Source: Cavia porcellus (lineage: Eukaryota > Chordata > Mammalia > Rodentia > Caviidae). From it: DNA of 64,000 nucleotides. The position numbers and the translations under genes are program-made. Shown piece after piece: positions 1 through 10,340 of the stretch. The DNA lies in the NCBI RefSeq assembly GCF_034190915.1, contig NW_026947496.1, positions 27,126,001 to 27,190,000 on the forward strand, read 5' to 3'. The notes under the pieces were generated by a model. The model had not been told where the DNA came from and searched no databases. It saw only the letters and a program-made list of their open reading frames with translations. Positions within the stretch are counted from its first letter, which is position 1. Each line of letters opens with the position of its first letter.

Positions 1-1369
1 GGATGTCTTAATTTTTCTTCATCTTCTTCCCCTTACTTTCCTCCCTCCATCTACTTGGTCACCTTCTCCTTTCCAAAGGACCTCTCTCCACTATTATCTA
101 TCTAAAACTTTTCAATTAAAAAAGTCATCTATCTAAAATAAAACAGCTTATATTCCAAAGAATAAACAAAATAGTTGCTGTTCAAAAGAATAAATTTACT
201 TCTGCTCTAAATAAATACATCAACCATCTATTGCTTCAGATTCAGGAGCTCAGTTTGTATAAACATCCCACCATAACTCGAAAGTCCTCTTGCGAAAGTA
301 CCAACCTAAGAAAAATGTACTTTTGCTGCAGAAAAGTAATCTTACAGGTCAGTTTAAAGACAAGAAATTCATGAGAAATTATGAATTTTTAACCTTGTGG
401 CTACTTTTAAGTGAAAATACTCATTACTAATATCCATCTTGGACAATTCTACAGAGTTTTGTTTTGTTGGTTTTTTGAAAGAAATGTGTGACTGTACCCA
501 GAATATCAGTTTGATTAAAAAGACATTTTAAAGATGTTTCTTCTTTCATTATCTTGTGAAATGACATTTTTAAAACACCTGCAAATAGAATATTTAAACT
601 TCTAGATAAATGATCTTATTTTATGGTCAATGCAGATAAAAGGCTTCACAGGGCAACACAAAACACTATGCTGTTAGGTAAGTGTCCAAAAACACCTCCT
701 CATTTTGTTTTGCATTATCTGTTGGTTTTTCCCTTTTAACATCACAGTGAGGAATGTTTAGCTGGACCTACTTGCTGGTTTATATGGAGATTTTAAGAAG
801 AAAAGAGCTTTTTAAAAAGGTCAAAGTAAATGCAGTGTCACACCCTCAGTCCCTGAACATCATCTTCCTTTAGAGAGCTGATTAGCTTATTATTTTCCAT
901 GAAAGCTGAAAGCACATTCAGGAGCTCTCTATTGTCAGTCAAGCAATCCCCACCACATTTTGCCTTAGTAGTCCTGAGAGTTGCCATAGTTACTAATTAA
1001 CTCCTGAGTCCTGAATGCATTAGACTCCAGAGCAGAGAAACTGTTTATATTATATGAAATGCTTGTTTTAAATAAATTAAGAGAATATGCTAGATGCATT
1101 AAATCTTATTGCAAAATAAAATTAATTTTATTAAATCCTTTATGACAACTTTGAATCTGTACCTCAGAATTAGCACAATCTTCACTTTCACCTTTGACTT
1201 TCATAGCCTAAATATATGTCCGCTCTCTACTTCCTTTACAATCTATATTTTTTAGAATCAAGAGTCATCCTCCCAGGTGATTAAATATCTATGTACTTAA
1301 TATTAAAAATATTTAAGACTATGATTTCTCAATTGCAAATAATTTAAAAACATATATGATTGGAACTTA
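1..1369. other. non-coding, no recognisable repeat
   Basis: AT-rich sequence without a convincing ORF, RNA gene or repeat that I can name. A pyrimidine-rich start (about 15-60) is the only compositional feature. Confidence 0.5.
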
Positions 1370-1716
1370 GGATGCTGGGAAACTATCGTGGTTTATGTTG
1401 GTGGCCCCCAGGCCCTGTGCATTTGCATTATGCATTTGTGATTGGTTCATTGTCTAATGCTTGGATTGGGGGTGTGAGTGCTACACTGGCCTAGAAGTGG
1501 AGCCAGGATGTAATGCAATGGCAGGAAGAAGGTGTGTCTCGCTCTCTTGCTGGTTTCTGCCTTGCTGTTTGCAGCCACCATAAACTGCAGCCCAGCCATG
1601 CCACCCTGCCTTGGAGCCAACTGAGTATGGGCTGAACCTCCAAAAACTGTAAGAAATAAAGCTTTCCTTTCCCAACTTGGTGCATCAGGTATTTTGTCTC
1701 AGAAACTAGTAAAAAG
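1370..1716 (+). mobile_element. ERVL-MaLR-type LTR (solo), plus strand
   Basis: The 3' part (about 1635-1716) has the typical MaLR layout: a 'gaacctccaaaaactgtaag' box, an AATAAA polyadenylation signal just after it, a pyrimidine stretch and the terminal 'ggtattttgtctcagaaac' motif followed by 'taactaa'. This is the same order of motifs as in rodent ORR1/MT and older MLT/MST LTRs. The 5' limit is a guess. No internal retroviral sequence follows, so this is a solo LTR fossil. Confidence 0.65.
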
Positions 1717-1723
1717 TAACTAA

Positions 1724-2130
1724 GCCAGAAACCAAGCACCAGCTCACCTCCCTGGTAAGCAGCTTGGCTCAGGCAAGCTGCAGCCACCCTAGGGAGAGAT
1801 CTCCCAAGAACTATGGCATGTTGGAACTTAAGGCACTGGGAACCCAAGCAAGCAGCTTGCCTTCCTGGTAAGTGGCTGTGACTCGGGCAAGCTGCAGCTG
1901 CCCCAGCGGAAGAACCACCAGCATCTCCTGAGACATGCACCATGTTGGAACTTGTGGTACTGGGAAACCAAGCATCCAGCTCGCCTCTCTTCTAAGCAGC
2001 TGTGGCTTGGGCAAGCTGCAGCCACCCAGGGGCAAGAACCACCCAGTGTCTCCTGAGATCCATGCCATATTGGAACTCGGGGCTTTAGAAAACCAAGCTC
2101 ACCTCCCTTATACATGGCTGTGAACCTACT
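1724..2130. repeat. GC-rich tandem repeat, unit about 124 bp, 3.3 copies
   Basis: Units start near 1724, 1839, 1961 and 2087. Each carries 'accaagca', a 'ctggtaag'-like block, 'gggcaagctgcag' and 'catgttggaact'-like segments at the same spacing. The overlapping reverse ORFs here only reflect the repeat. The array runs directly into a block that resembles the L1 3'UTR (2230-2550), so it may be the upstream array of that 3'UTR. Confidence 0.8.
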
Positions 2131-2555
2131 AGCCAGGGGACTGAGAATCAAATATCCCATCCCACCCCCTCCCTCCAGCTAGCAAATGGGAGCCAGAGGT
2201 CTGAGCATCTCTTGGGAGGTTGACCATATGCAATATAGCAAAAACATCTCTTTGAAAACAAATATCTTTATCACTGTTTTGCTTTGTTCTGGTTAATGGT
2301 ATTGTTCTATTCAATATTCTGTTTTGATAAGTTCTATAATGTTCTGTATTTCATTTGATTCTGCTATACACAATTGAAAGAACAACTATTGTGAAGATAG
2401 CAAGATTCACTATGGTACCTAATACTGTTAATCCCATAACCTGCTGTAAGTTCTGTACCAATTTCATTATACCATCTCAATTGGCTTTGTTCCATCTTGT
2501 TCTGTTGTATTTTACTACCTTCAAAATAATTTTTTAAAAATTTTAAAAGCATTTA
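2131..2555 (+). mobile_element. L1 3'UTR-like fragment, plus strand, diverged
   Basis: It contains diverged versions of the motifs of the L1 3'UTR blocks at 6728-7425 and, reversed, at 61 kb: 'ttctgttttgat', 'gaagatagcaagattcactatggta' (here quoted in part) and a T-rich run ending 'ttttactaccttcaaaataat'. Homology is inferred by eye from motif order and is weaker than for the other copies. Confidence 0.5.
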
Positions 2556-2570
2556 CTCCCTCCACCCCTA

Positions 2571-2720
2571 GACCCAATCAAAAAATGGGCAAATGAAATG
2601 AATAGACACTTTTTGAAAGAACTACAAATGACTTCTAAACATATGAAAAATGTTCAGTATATCAATTCATTAGCAAAATGCAAATTCAAATAACACTGAG
2701 ATTCTATCTTACTCCAGGAA
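2571..2720 (+). mobile_element. L1 ORF2 C-terminal fragment, plus strand
   Basis: The translated plus strand gives a decayed L1 ORF2 C-terminal segment: a PNQKMGK-like start, a MKKCS-like centre and an 'LTPG' end where intact L1s read P-IKKWAK, MKKCS and HLTPV. Stops interrupt the frame. It is a 150-bp fossil with no coding ability. Confidence 0.75.
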
Positions 2721-4445
2721 TGGGATTATCATCAAGAAATCAAATAGTAGAAAATGCTTTCAAGGCTGTAAATGAAAATCTTAGCTTTACCATGCTTTAT
2801 ATTTCTAAAACCTACCTATGCCAAAGTGTTAATAGTTGTTCATTTTGAGGGAAATCGGGGAGATGGGGAGTTCTTAAATTGTATTACATATGCTTATATT
2901 TATATATCCTTAGCTATTCTAAAATCCTTATAAAACCAATACTTCATGTTTGAATGCTTAGACTAACAAAATATTGTTTAGTTTTTGGATTCTAAATTAA
3001 TCTTTGTTAAGTATCCAAGTGACATAAGTCAGTCTGTAAAATTAAGCATTGTATCTGTATCAAATCCTCCTCATATTAACAGAGGGATCCAAAGAATAAG
3101 GTTAGCTTCTTACAAATATCACAACTCCAGCAATGACGCAGTACATGGAATAAATGCAAAAGATTTATAATTATTTTTTCTTTAAAATAGTTTATAGGAA
3201 ACTGATTTACCGCATCTACAGAATAATACTTAGTGTAAAGCTGTAACATTTCAAAATTGGCTTAGACTATTTTACAATAATATTTACAGTAGCCGTTTTG
3301 AAATCCAAACTTTTATCATTTATCTAGTGTACTATATATCTTCTGCTTGCTAAATATCACCTAAACCTCATTTATATCTTAAGATTAGGTCAAATGTAAA
3401 AAATGAAATGTAAAAACAGTAACTCAGAGGAATTTATTGGCTATATCCCCAGTGACCTAAACACTTCCCAGTAGATCCATCTCTGAATGGTTCACAGCAC
3501 CTCCCAACACAACTGATGCTGTAGACCAACTGGTTAGCACATAAACCTTCAGGTGACGCTACCTAGAGTCAAGTCAAAGCATGGATTTTTGTTAACTTTA
3601 TGACAACTCAGTCTAAACATGTAAAGAGTGTATTATTGTAGATAGTTTTTCTGTAATTTCTTCTGTAATTTCAGTAATTTGGTACAGAAAGTTCAAATTT
3701 CTTCTATATTCTTCTTTACATTCAGTTTTTCAAGAGCTAAAGTCTGAAATGGCTAAAATTTAGTAATATGGTGGTAGCTTCTCATGTGGTATCCAGGGAG
3801 GAATATATTTGAAAGCAACTCATTTGAACAATTATACTATAGTCTCTCCAAAATGCACAGCAACTCTGTGATAATTTAAATATCTTTTTTCTATCTAATT
3901 ACCATTTTATAAGTATGTGAAATCTCTGATAAAAATGTACCAAGGATCAAAACCCAAAGAGTTGTCAGAAAGAAAATCAGAAATATTTCCAAGAATGAAT
4001 AAAACTATGTCTCATACACATTTTAGTTAAATTCTCAGTGTATAATTTTGATCCCACCCACATAATACAGACAATCAAGGAACTCTAAAGTAAGTGATCT
4101 CTATTCCTACTAATACCACTCAGCTTTTGCTCCAAAGAGAATGAGGAAAATTATTTTTTTAACAACTCTGACCTTCTGACACAATTTACATTGTCAATAT
4201 CAGAATTTATCCTTTACTAGTCACGAGAAGTCAATAGTCTAATATGTATGTAAGAGAAAAGTAAAAAATGTTTAAATGCTTTTGATAACATGGAGAGGCA
4301 GATTCTAAGAATGCATGGCTAAGTGATTGTGTCTTTGTGCAATTCCCATGTATGTACTTACACAAAGTAAGTAGACTACACCACCAGTAAATACGATAAT
4401 ATAAGCCCAGTATTACAAGTTTATAGACATTTCTGTCAAAAATAT
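2721..4445. other. non-coding, nothing recognised
   Basis: AT-rich single-copy-looking DNA. No ORF with family resemblance, no microsatellite and no repeat that I can identify. Confidence 0.45.
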
Positions 4446-4734
4446 TGTATGCCTGAATTCCCCTTACTCATGTGATCTGGCAGCGTGCAACTTGTGGTTC
4501 TTCTCTGAAGCCAAAATGACCATGAAAGTAAATATATTGAATCCTTTCTGGAATCAGAGAAAACCATGATAGCGCACTAAAGATACTTAAAGAGCTGCTT
4601 CAGAAAACAATAAGAACAATGGGAAAAGTGTGTTAGAAGTGAGAGGAAATATTTTGAGGGGGATTAATGGCAAGGTCTCCTTTACTGTAATAATTTTTTA
4701 AATTAAATATTCACCATACTTTGTGATCATATCC
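4446..4734 (+). mobile_element. mariner (TcMar) DNA transposon remnant, 3' end
   Basis: Near 4462-4510 the plus strand reads PYSCDLAACNLWFF, a decayed form of the mariner transposase block PYSPDLAPCDFWLF that carries the third catalytic Asp. Here 'CDL' keeps the Asp of PDL. About 170 bp further on is a non-coding 3' end ('gagggggattaatggcaa' and 'aaattaaatattca') that recurs after the second mariner remnant at 54.9-55.0 kb. Only the C-terminal part of the transposase and the 3' end survive; the N-terminal helix-turn-helix is absent. The family is probably an ancient eutherian mariner such as MARNA. Confidence 0.7.
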
Positions 4735-4907
4735 TGAATACATGGTCTGGCACTGATACAAACTTTCTGTGATGCATGACTGTAATAAAGTTGAAAGATT
4801 AGGAAAAAACATATGAAAACCATAATGATGTCATAATTTTTTCCTATAAAAGAAATTGCACTCTCTGAATTTATAATATTTGAGGCAATCTGAAGAAATT
4901 AATAATT

Positions 4908-5001
4908 TTTGGGTTTTTTTTTTTTTTTTGTATCAGAGATCAAACTCAAGACCACGTGCCCGCCAAGCAGGCAGGCACTTATGCCACTGAGCTAATCTCC
5001 A
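4908..5001 (-). mobile_element. tRNA-derived SINE (ID-like), minus strand
   Basis: A T run (reverse A tail) is followed by 'gtatcagagatcaaactcaag' and then 'gccactgagctaat', the reversed box B and box A of a tRNA-derived SINE. It matches the other ID-like elements in reverse but is diverged. No clear target-site duplication seen. Confidence 0.8.
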
Positions 5002-5182
5002 ACTATCTTTTTTCTAATACTATCATATATGTTAAAGTTTTCTACTGTCCACTTAATATACTATTTTTATATAATTTATCAAAACATAAAAATTATTTGT
5101 TTGAACTTTATATTGTTCTTCATATGTTTTTAATGTTCAAATTTACCTTAAAAGACTTACCCAAAAAAATTAGAATTTAAAT

Positions 5183-5359
5183 GCATCCTTTCTTTCCTTT
5201 TGCTTTTTTCTTGTCTTTTCTTGAGACAGAATCTCACTATGCAGTTCAGGCTGGCATCGAGCTCACTTTGCAGCCCAGGTTGGTCTCAAACTTGCAACAA
5301 CCTTTCTGCCTCAACCTCCTGAGGGCTGGGATTATAGGTGTGCACCACCATGCACAGCT
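5183..5359 (-). mobile_element. B1 SINE (7SL-derived), minus strand
   Basis: Reads in reverse with the 'gagacagaatctcactatgcag' signature, then 'caggctggcatcgagctcac', a second 'tgcagcccaggttggtctca' copy (the internal duplication typical of rodent B1), and 'cctgagggctgggattatag' to the 5' end. It is flanked by an 11-bp direct repeat AGAATTTAAAT at 5172-5182 and 5360-5370. The 65-codon ORF across it is not a gene. Confidence 0.93.
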
Positions 5360-5370
5360 AGAATTTAAAT

Positions 5371-6090
5371 ATTTCTGAAACTTGTAATACTCTTAAATAA
5401 TAAAAGTATCTTAAATACTAACATAATGTATTGATGAGCAAATAATTTTACAATAACTTTTATTCATAATTTATTCATATTTTTGAAACACTGTCATACT
5501 CATATACTTTCATTATGTGCCCATAACATAAATCAGAACAATGTTTAAATGAATCAGTTTCCATAACAGTTTATGATACATATAGCTTGTAGCATAAATT
5601 CATTATCCAGCTCTGAAAGGTATAAATTACACGCTTAAGACTGATACAAGGGACAAGGGTGCAGGGTGTTTGCTAAAAGAGCACATCTGAGGACCTGCAC
5701 ATGGAGTTCCGCAGGGAAACCTGGAGCGCACAGCCACCCCTGCCAACTCTCCCTTTCCATTCCCTCCTTTGCTCTGTTCCTTTACCTATGTTTTGGATGT
5801 TCCCTACTCACTCAGTTAGAAGTAAGAAGTCATTTCTTCTACACACAGATACCTGTCAAAAGTGCTCTGAAAGTTTTCTTCCATCACTTCTCTTCATTTC
5901 TTGTTTCTGTCTTAGTTCAACTTTCCTCTTCTCTTCCAAGGAAACTGGCTTCCTTAACAGTTCTCTCTTCCTAAAATGAGATTTCTGATTTCCCCTTCAA
6001 GGTTCAGTCTGTCTCCTCACCGGTGCAGGCATTCATGGTCACCTCTTGTCCCACAACCAACTGCGAAAGAAATTTGGATCACTTCTCCAC
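5371..6090. other. non-coding, nothing recognised
   Basis: The stretch 5650-5960 is pyrimidine-rich with two overlapping 90-100 codon frames that look like chance reading of CT-rich DNA. No domain or family recognised. Confidence 0.4.
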
Positions 6091-6700
6091 ATTTTCATGT
6101 CTTTTATGTAAAACTGACTTTTGAAATATTTAAAAGAATTTAAAACTTGTGAAATTATGGAGAGACAGATGTTCTTGTTCACTGTCATGAGGAGTATAAA
6201 TTGATGTTGGCTTGTTGGAAGACAATTTGGCACTGTCTTATGAAAACACATGTTTATTGATTTCTGTCTTCTTTCTCTTAAATTTCCCCTCTCTAAAATT
6301 ATAATCGCAGCATATATAAATATATTATATATATAATGCTTATATATTTTAAAAGGATACTAAATCCTATTAACAATATTAAAATTAGAAATAATCAACT
6401 ATCCAGGAATCCTTCAGTAAAGTATGATATAATGGAAGGAAAGCATCAACTGGAACGTGCATAATTGCATGGAGGGAACATAACTCACATCAAATATCAA
6501 GTAAACATAGCAGAATATAGAATTTTATTAGCAATGTTATTTTTAAATAGTAAACCATACATATTAAAGCACAAGTAAAATAAATCAAAATGTTGTAGTT
6601 GTTAGCTCTAGGTAGCAGGGCTGTGGTTAAATTCTATTTTTTTATATACTTTCCAATGGTTATATTAGATTAATAAAAGATGCTATGATGTATGCATGAA
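6090..6700 (+). mobile_element. old L1 (L1M-like) 3' fragment, plus strand
   Basis: The 6165-6255 segment resembles the L1 ORF2 C-terminal stretch ('gtataaattg....ggaagacaatttggca'), and 6390-6560 resembles the L1M end of ORF2 and 3'UTR ('atccttcagtaaagta', 'aactcacatcaaatat'). Strongly decayed, with insertions of AT repeats near 6310-6345. Confidence 0.5.
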
Positions 6701-6727
6701 TTTAGGAAGTCAACAAGAAGGTGATAC

Positions 6728-7425
6728 CTCCTGTCAGTCAGCACCATGCACAGGCTGACTGAGAGAGAGCCTGATGCCAGCCCCTTAGGCAGAGAGACAA
6801 AAAGAGCCAATGTCTCCCCCACCCCTAGTAAGTGACTGGATAATCCAGAGAAACACAGGCTGTGATGATAGCTGAGCTAAAATACAACATAATGCTTGTA
6901 ATATTTAGTGTTTCCCTGACTTTGCAAGCTTAAAACCAGCAGCCTGATCCTCTATTCAAAGGATAACAATATACAATGTAGCATCTATGGGGGTCTCCTT
7001 CTGAAAGTGGTGGCTGTTGTTATTTCCCTATTATCTTGTTTTGAAATTCTGTATCATTCTCATGGTTGGGTTTTATTCTGTCTTATCTTGTTTGATATTG
7101 TTGTATCTGATGGCATGGACAGCTATTACAAAGATAACAAGACACATTATGGTAGCCATTTTAGATTTACCATTATTTTGTTTTGAAGTCCTGTACTGCA
7201 TTCATTATTTTGTTTTTATTAGTTCTGTTCTGTTTCTGTTTTGTTTGATTTTACTATGTCTGAAGGTATGGGCAGCTATCTTGAAAACAACAAAAGACAT
7301 TATGATGAGAATCGTTGATTTCGTATTATCTTGTTTTGAAATCCTGTGTCACACTTTCTTGTTTTGATTCACTTTATTCTGTTTTATTTTTCTTGGTTTT
7401 ATTCTCTATAAAATAAATTTTAAAA
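6728..7425 (+). mobile_element. L1 3'UTR, 5'-truncated, plus strand
   Basis: Collinear with the reverse complement of 60961-61692: a GC-richer start, 'gtttccctgactttgcaagc', 'gcatctatgggggtctccttctg', then a tandem array whose repeated anchor 'gttttgaa' sits at 7038, 7180 and 7333 (units of about 142 and 153 bp), ending 'tattctctataaaataaa'. The same sequence directly adjoins L1 coding sequence near 49.7 kb, which is why I call it L1. The 116-codon ORF at 7017-7367 is the array read in frame: three hydrophobic repeats, not a membrane protein gene. Confidence 0.8.
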
Positions 7426-7439
7426 ATTTATAAGTGAAT

Positions 7440-9830
7440 ATACTGAACTAACAGATTGCTTGACTGGGTTAATCCATCCATTCATCCATCGTTCACATAT
7501 TATTGGAGAGTGCAGTTTAAATGGTTCTCTGCAGATGTAGCCTTGGTTGTATGTATTTGTATGTTGTTTCTTCCTCATATCAATGGTGCTAGGGTCTTCA
7601 GTCCTTGCTTACTAGCCATAGAAAGTCTGTCTTCAGATAGTTGCTCTCTGAAATCGGGCACACAGTAGTAGACAAATTTGAGCTCTCATACCTGTATTCA
7701 TAGCACGTAGACTGAAAGCTTGCCCTATCGTAAAAGTGGCATCATGACTGCTAATGACTTTCAAAAAACAAGACATTCATTACATCTAGGTCATACAAAA
7801 AAGTCATTTTCAAAAGCATTGAACTGTCACAGAAAATCTTTATTAATTCTATATAAATACAATTTTCCTTAATTCATACTGATTTTTCTCTTTTTAAAAA
7901 ACCTTGATCTTTCTTGTTTTTCTTAAGGGCATGTTGAGATATACACTTACGTATTTAGGGCACAGAAAATCTTCATTGTCTTTTCAATGTGGTTCTTGTG
8001 TAAGAAATGTTTCCATTTGTTATCTGGAATTCTTGCACTACAAAATAAGGATAATATCCCAGACCTCTACTCTGTTGTTTGGAGAATCCTAAACACTGCT
8101 GAATCTTAAAAATGAAAGCAGTAGGTAGGAATTGTCATGTAATTCCTGGTAATAATTTGCCTGATAACCATGTTATAATCATTCCACTGGAAGAAGAAAA
8201 GATAATTCTGTCAACTTCACATACAACACTATTCCTATGGAGTTCCCAGAAGCCGGGAAACATATTTTTAAGGAACTGAATTTGTAGTCACTTGGATGCA
8301 AAGAGAATTACATGCAAAAAAAACTGAAGATCTGAATCTGAAAGGAATTATATCTCCTATGTTCTTGAGATCTTCAGCAACCTTCTACAATCTGTGCCCT
8401 TAATCAGAGATCTTAAGAAAAAGTTGCTAAGACATGCACAGAAATATTTGTTACAAAGCAGCAAAGAAGTCAACTGATTTAAATGACAACTCCATTATTA
8501 TACTGATTGACTATAAAAAACAGAGACAAAGGAAAGGAAAAGGAAATTTCTCATTCCTTTACGGGTTGAACAACTTCTGAACAGAATTTTTAGTAAGCCT
8601 ACAGAGATAAAATAATTACTTCCCAAATCTCTACGTCACTCATAAAGAAACTGAAATTTGAGCACTTCTCAGCATTGTATCACTTAAAGATAGTCAGAAG
8701 ATATTTGTTTCATTGCCTAAGAAATTATTATTATTACAAGCATCATTTTTGTAGGCAAGGCTATGTCTGAGGGGGTGGAGATCTACACCATGCCCATGTA
8801 CAGAGCGTTAGGAAAAATAGAATGGCAGGAGACATACAAAAAGAAAAGGTGTGAGATTTTCCTTTTTAAGAATGTTCTGTGAAGTGTGGCTTTAAAAAGA
8901 TGCAAAGGGGGTGCTTTTGCCATGAGAAAATCAAAAGTGAAGCCAATGGATTTTAATTTTCCTAATTAGAAATATAACGTGAGCAGAGCTGCAGGAGTAA
9001 AGAAAAACAAACACTGGATCATTCACTTTAAAATTCCAAACTCCCTGACATAGGAGCAGGAAATTTTCCTACCTAGGCTTTTGACCTTTAAAAATTTTTT
9101 ATTGAAGAAAAAATTTCTCCATGGACAAAAGTTTATTTTTTTCATTATCCCAACACAAATGCACACACACACACAACAATAGAGTTTCTTCCTACCTTTC
9201 TATAAATAATAATACATAGCAGGAAAGGGGATACTAGAGTACAACTCCAATAGCAGCACAACTCTATCTAGGATTTCAATGGATCAACTTTTAAAAATTT
9301 TGTATGACATATGAGATAAAATATAATCCATCAATGAGAGATGAAAGTTACACACTTTAAAGTATAATGGATCTAAGGAAAAATATTAAGAAAAACACAA
9401 AAGTATTAAGAAATGCTTACAATAATATTAAGTATCAACTCCATCTTCAAGGAGGAAACAAATGAAACAAGATTATATCATAGGCCTCATTACACAGTCT
9501 CACTTATCAGCTTGTAAAAGAACTCATATTCTTTCTGGTGTCATGCTGAACAAAATTCTTTATCTCTGGAAATTTCTGTATGCATTGCAAAATGATGAGA
9601 TGAGGATATTTTCATATCATCTCTAAGGTCTATAACAGAGCATGCAGATATCTAATATGACATTTTATATTATACAGAGCAACCTCATATATTGTCACAT
9701 ATTAAGAAAATGTATGTCTCTGTGTAGGTTTATAGCTTAAATATTTGTACTCTGGGATACTCCACTCATTTATATCAACTGAAAGAATTGATTAATTCCT
9801 CTATTATTAATAAATGTAAAAGCACGACTG
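7440..9830. other. non-coding, nothing recognised
   Basis: Single-copy-looking AT-rich DNA. A short (CA)6 run lies near 9165. I found no repeat family or coding signal. Confidence 0.4.
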
Positions 9831-9831
9831 C

Positions 9832-10020
9832 CTCTGTTTGCAAGGGCTGCCATAACAAACCTTGTACTTACAATGACAAAAAAACTATTCATGCACATTT
9901 CTGAAGGTCAGAAGTCTGAAATTAAGATGTGAAGGGTTGTTTCTTTTGGGGTTCAGAGAAAGACTATGCTCCAAGCCATTCTCCTAGCTTCTGGTGTTTC
10001 TTAATAACATTTGGTAGCCT
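9832..10020 (-). mobile_element. MLT1-type MaLR LTR fragment, minus strand
   Basis: Starts 'ctctgtttgcaagggctgcc' followed by 'ataacaaacc', then 'tctgaaggtcagaagtctga': the reversed 3' end of an MLT1-like LTR. Cut off at about 10020 by the next LTR. Confidence 0.7.
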
Positions 10021-10023
10021 TCG

Positions 10024-10340
10024 TGTCTTAGTTGCTTTCTAATCACTGAGACTTTAAATAGGCAGTTTAAAGAAGGAGACATTTATTTTGGCTCATGGTT
10101 TCCATCCATAGTCAGCTGGCTCCAACACAGGAAGGGCGAATGGCAAGGTCTGGCAGAGGGAAGCTGCCCAAGCTCATTTTATGGCAAGCAGGGAGCAGAC
10201 AAAGAAGCGGGGGGAGGATGATGCACCTCTTCAGTGTCCAGTGATCTACTTCTTCTGACCAGACCCTACCTCCTAACAGCACATTCAGTTTTGAAACAAA
10301 GCCACAGACAGCCCCAGTGACTTGTGGTCCTCATATATAC
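10024..10340 (-). mobile_element. rodent MaLR LTR (ORR1/MT-like), minus strand
   Basis: Reversed LTR start 'gtgtcttagttgctttctaa', 'agaaggagacatttatttt', then a body with 'ggcaagcagggagcagac' and 'ctgaccagaccctacctcct'. This is the layout of rodent ORR1/MT LTRs in reverse. Confidence 0.75.

Noticed and set aside
1724..2130. CRISPR array, from regularly spaced repeats
   Set aside because: The 124-bp units repeat over their full length with no unique spacers, and the host is a mammal.
7017..7367. 116-codon hydrophobic ORF that looks like a repeated membrane protein
   Set aside because: It is the AT-rich L1 3'UTR tandem array read in frame; the same array is broken by stops in the other copies.
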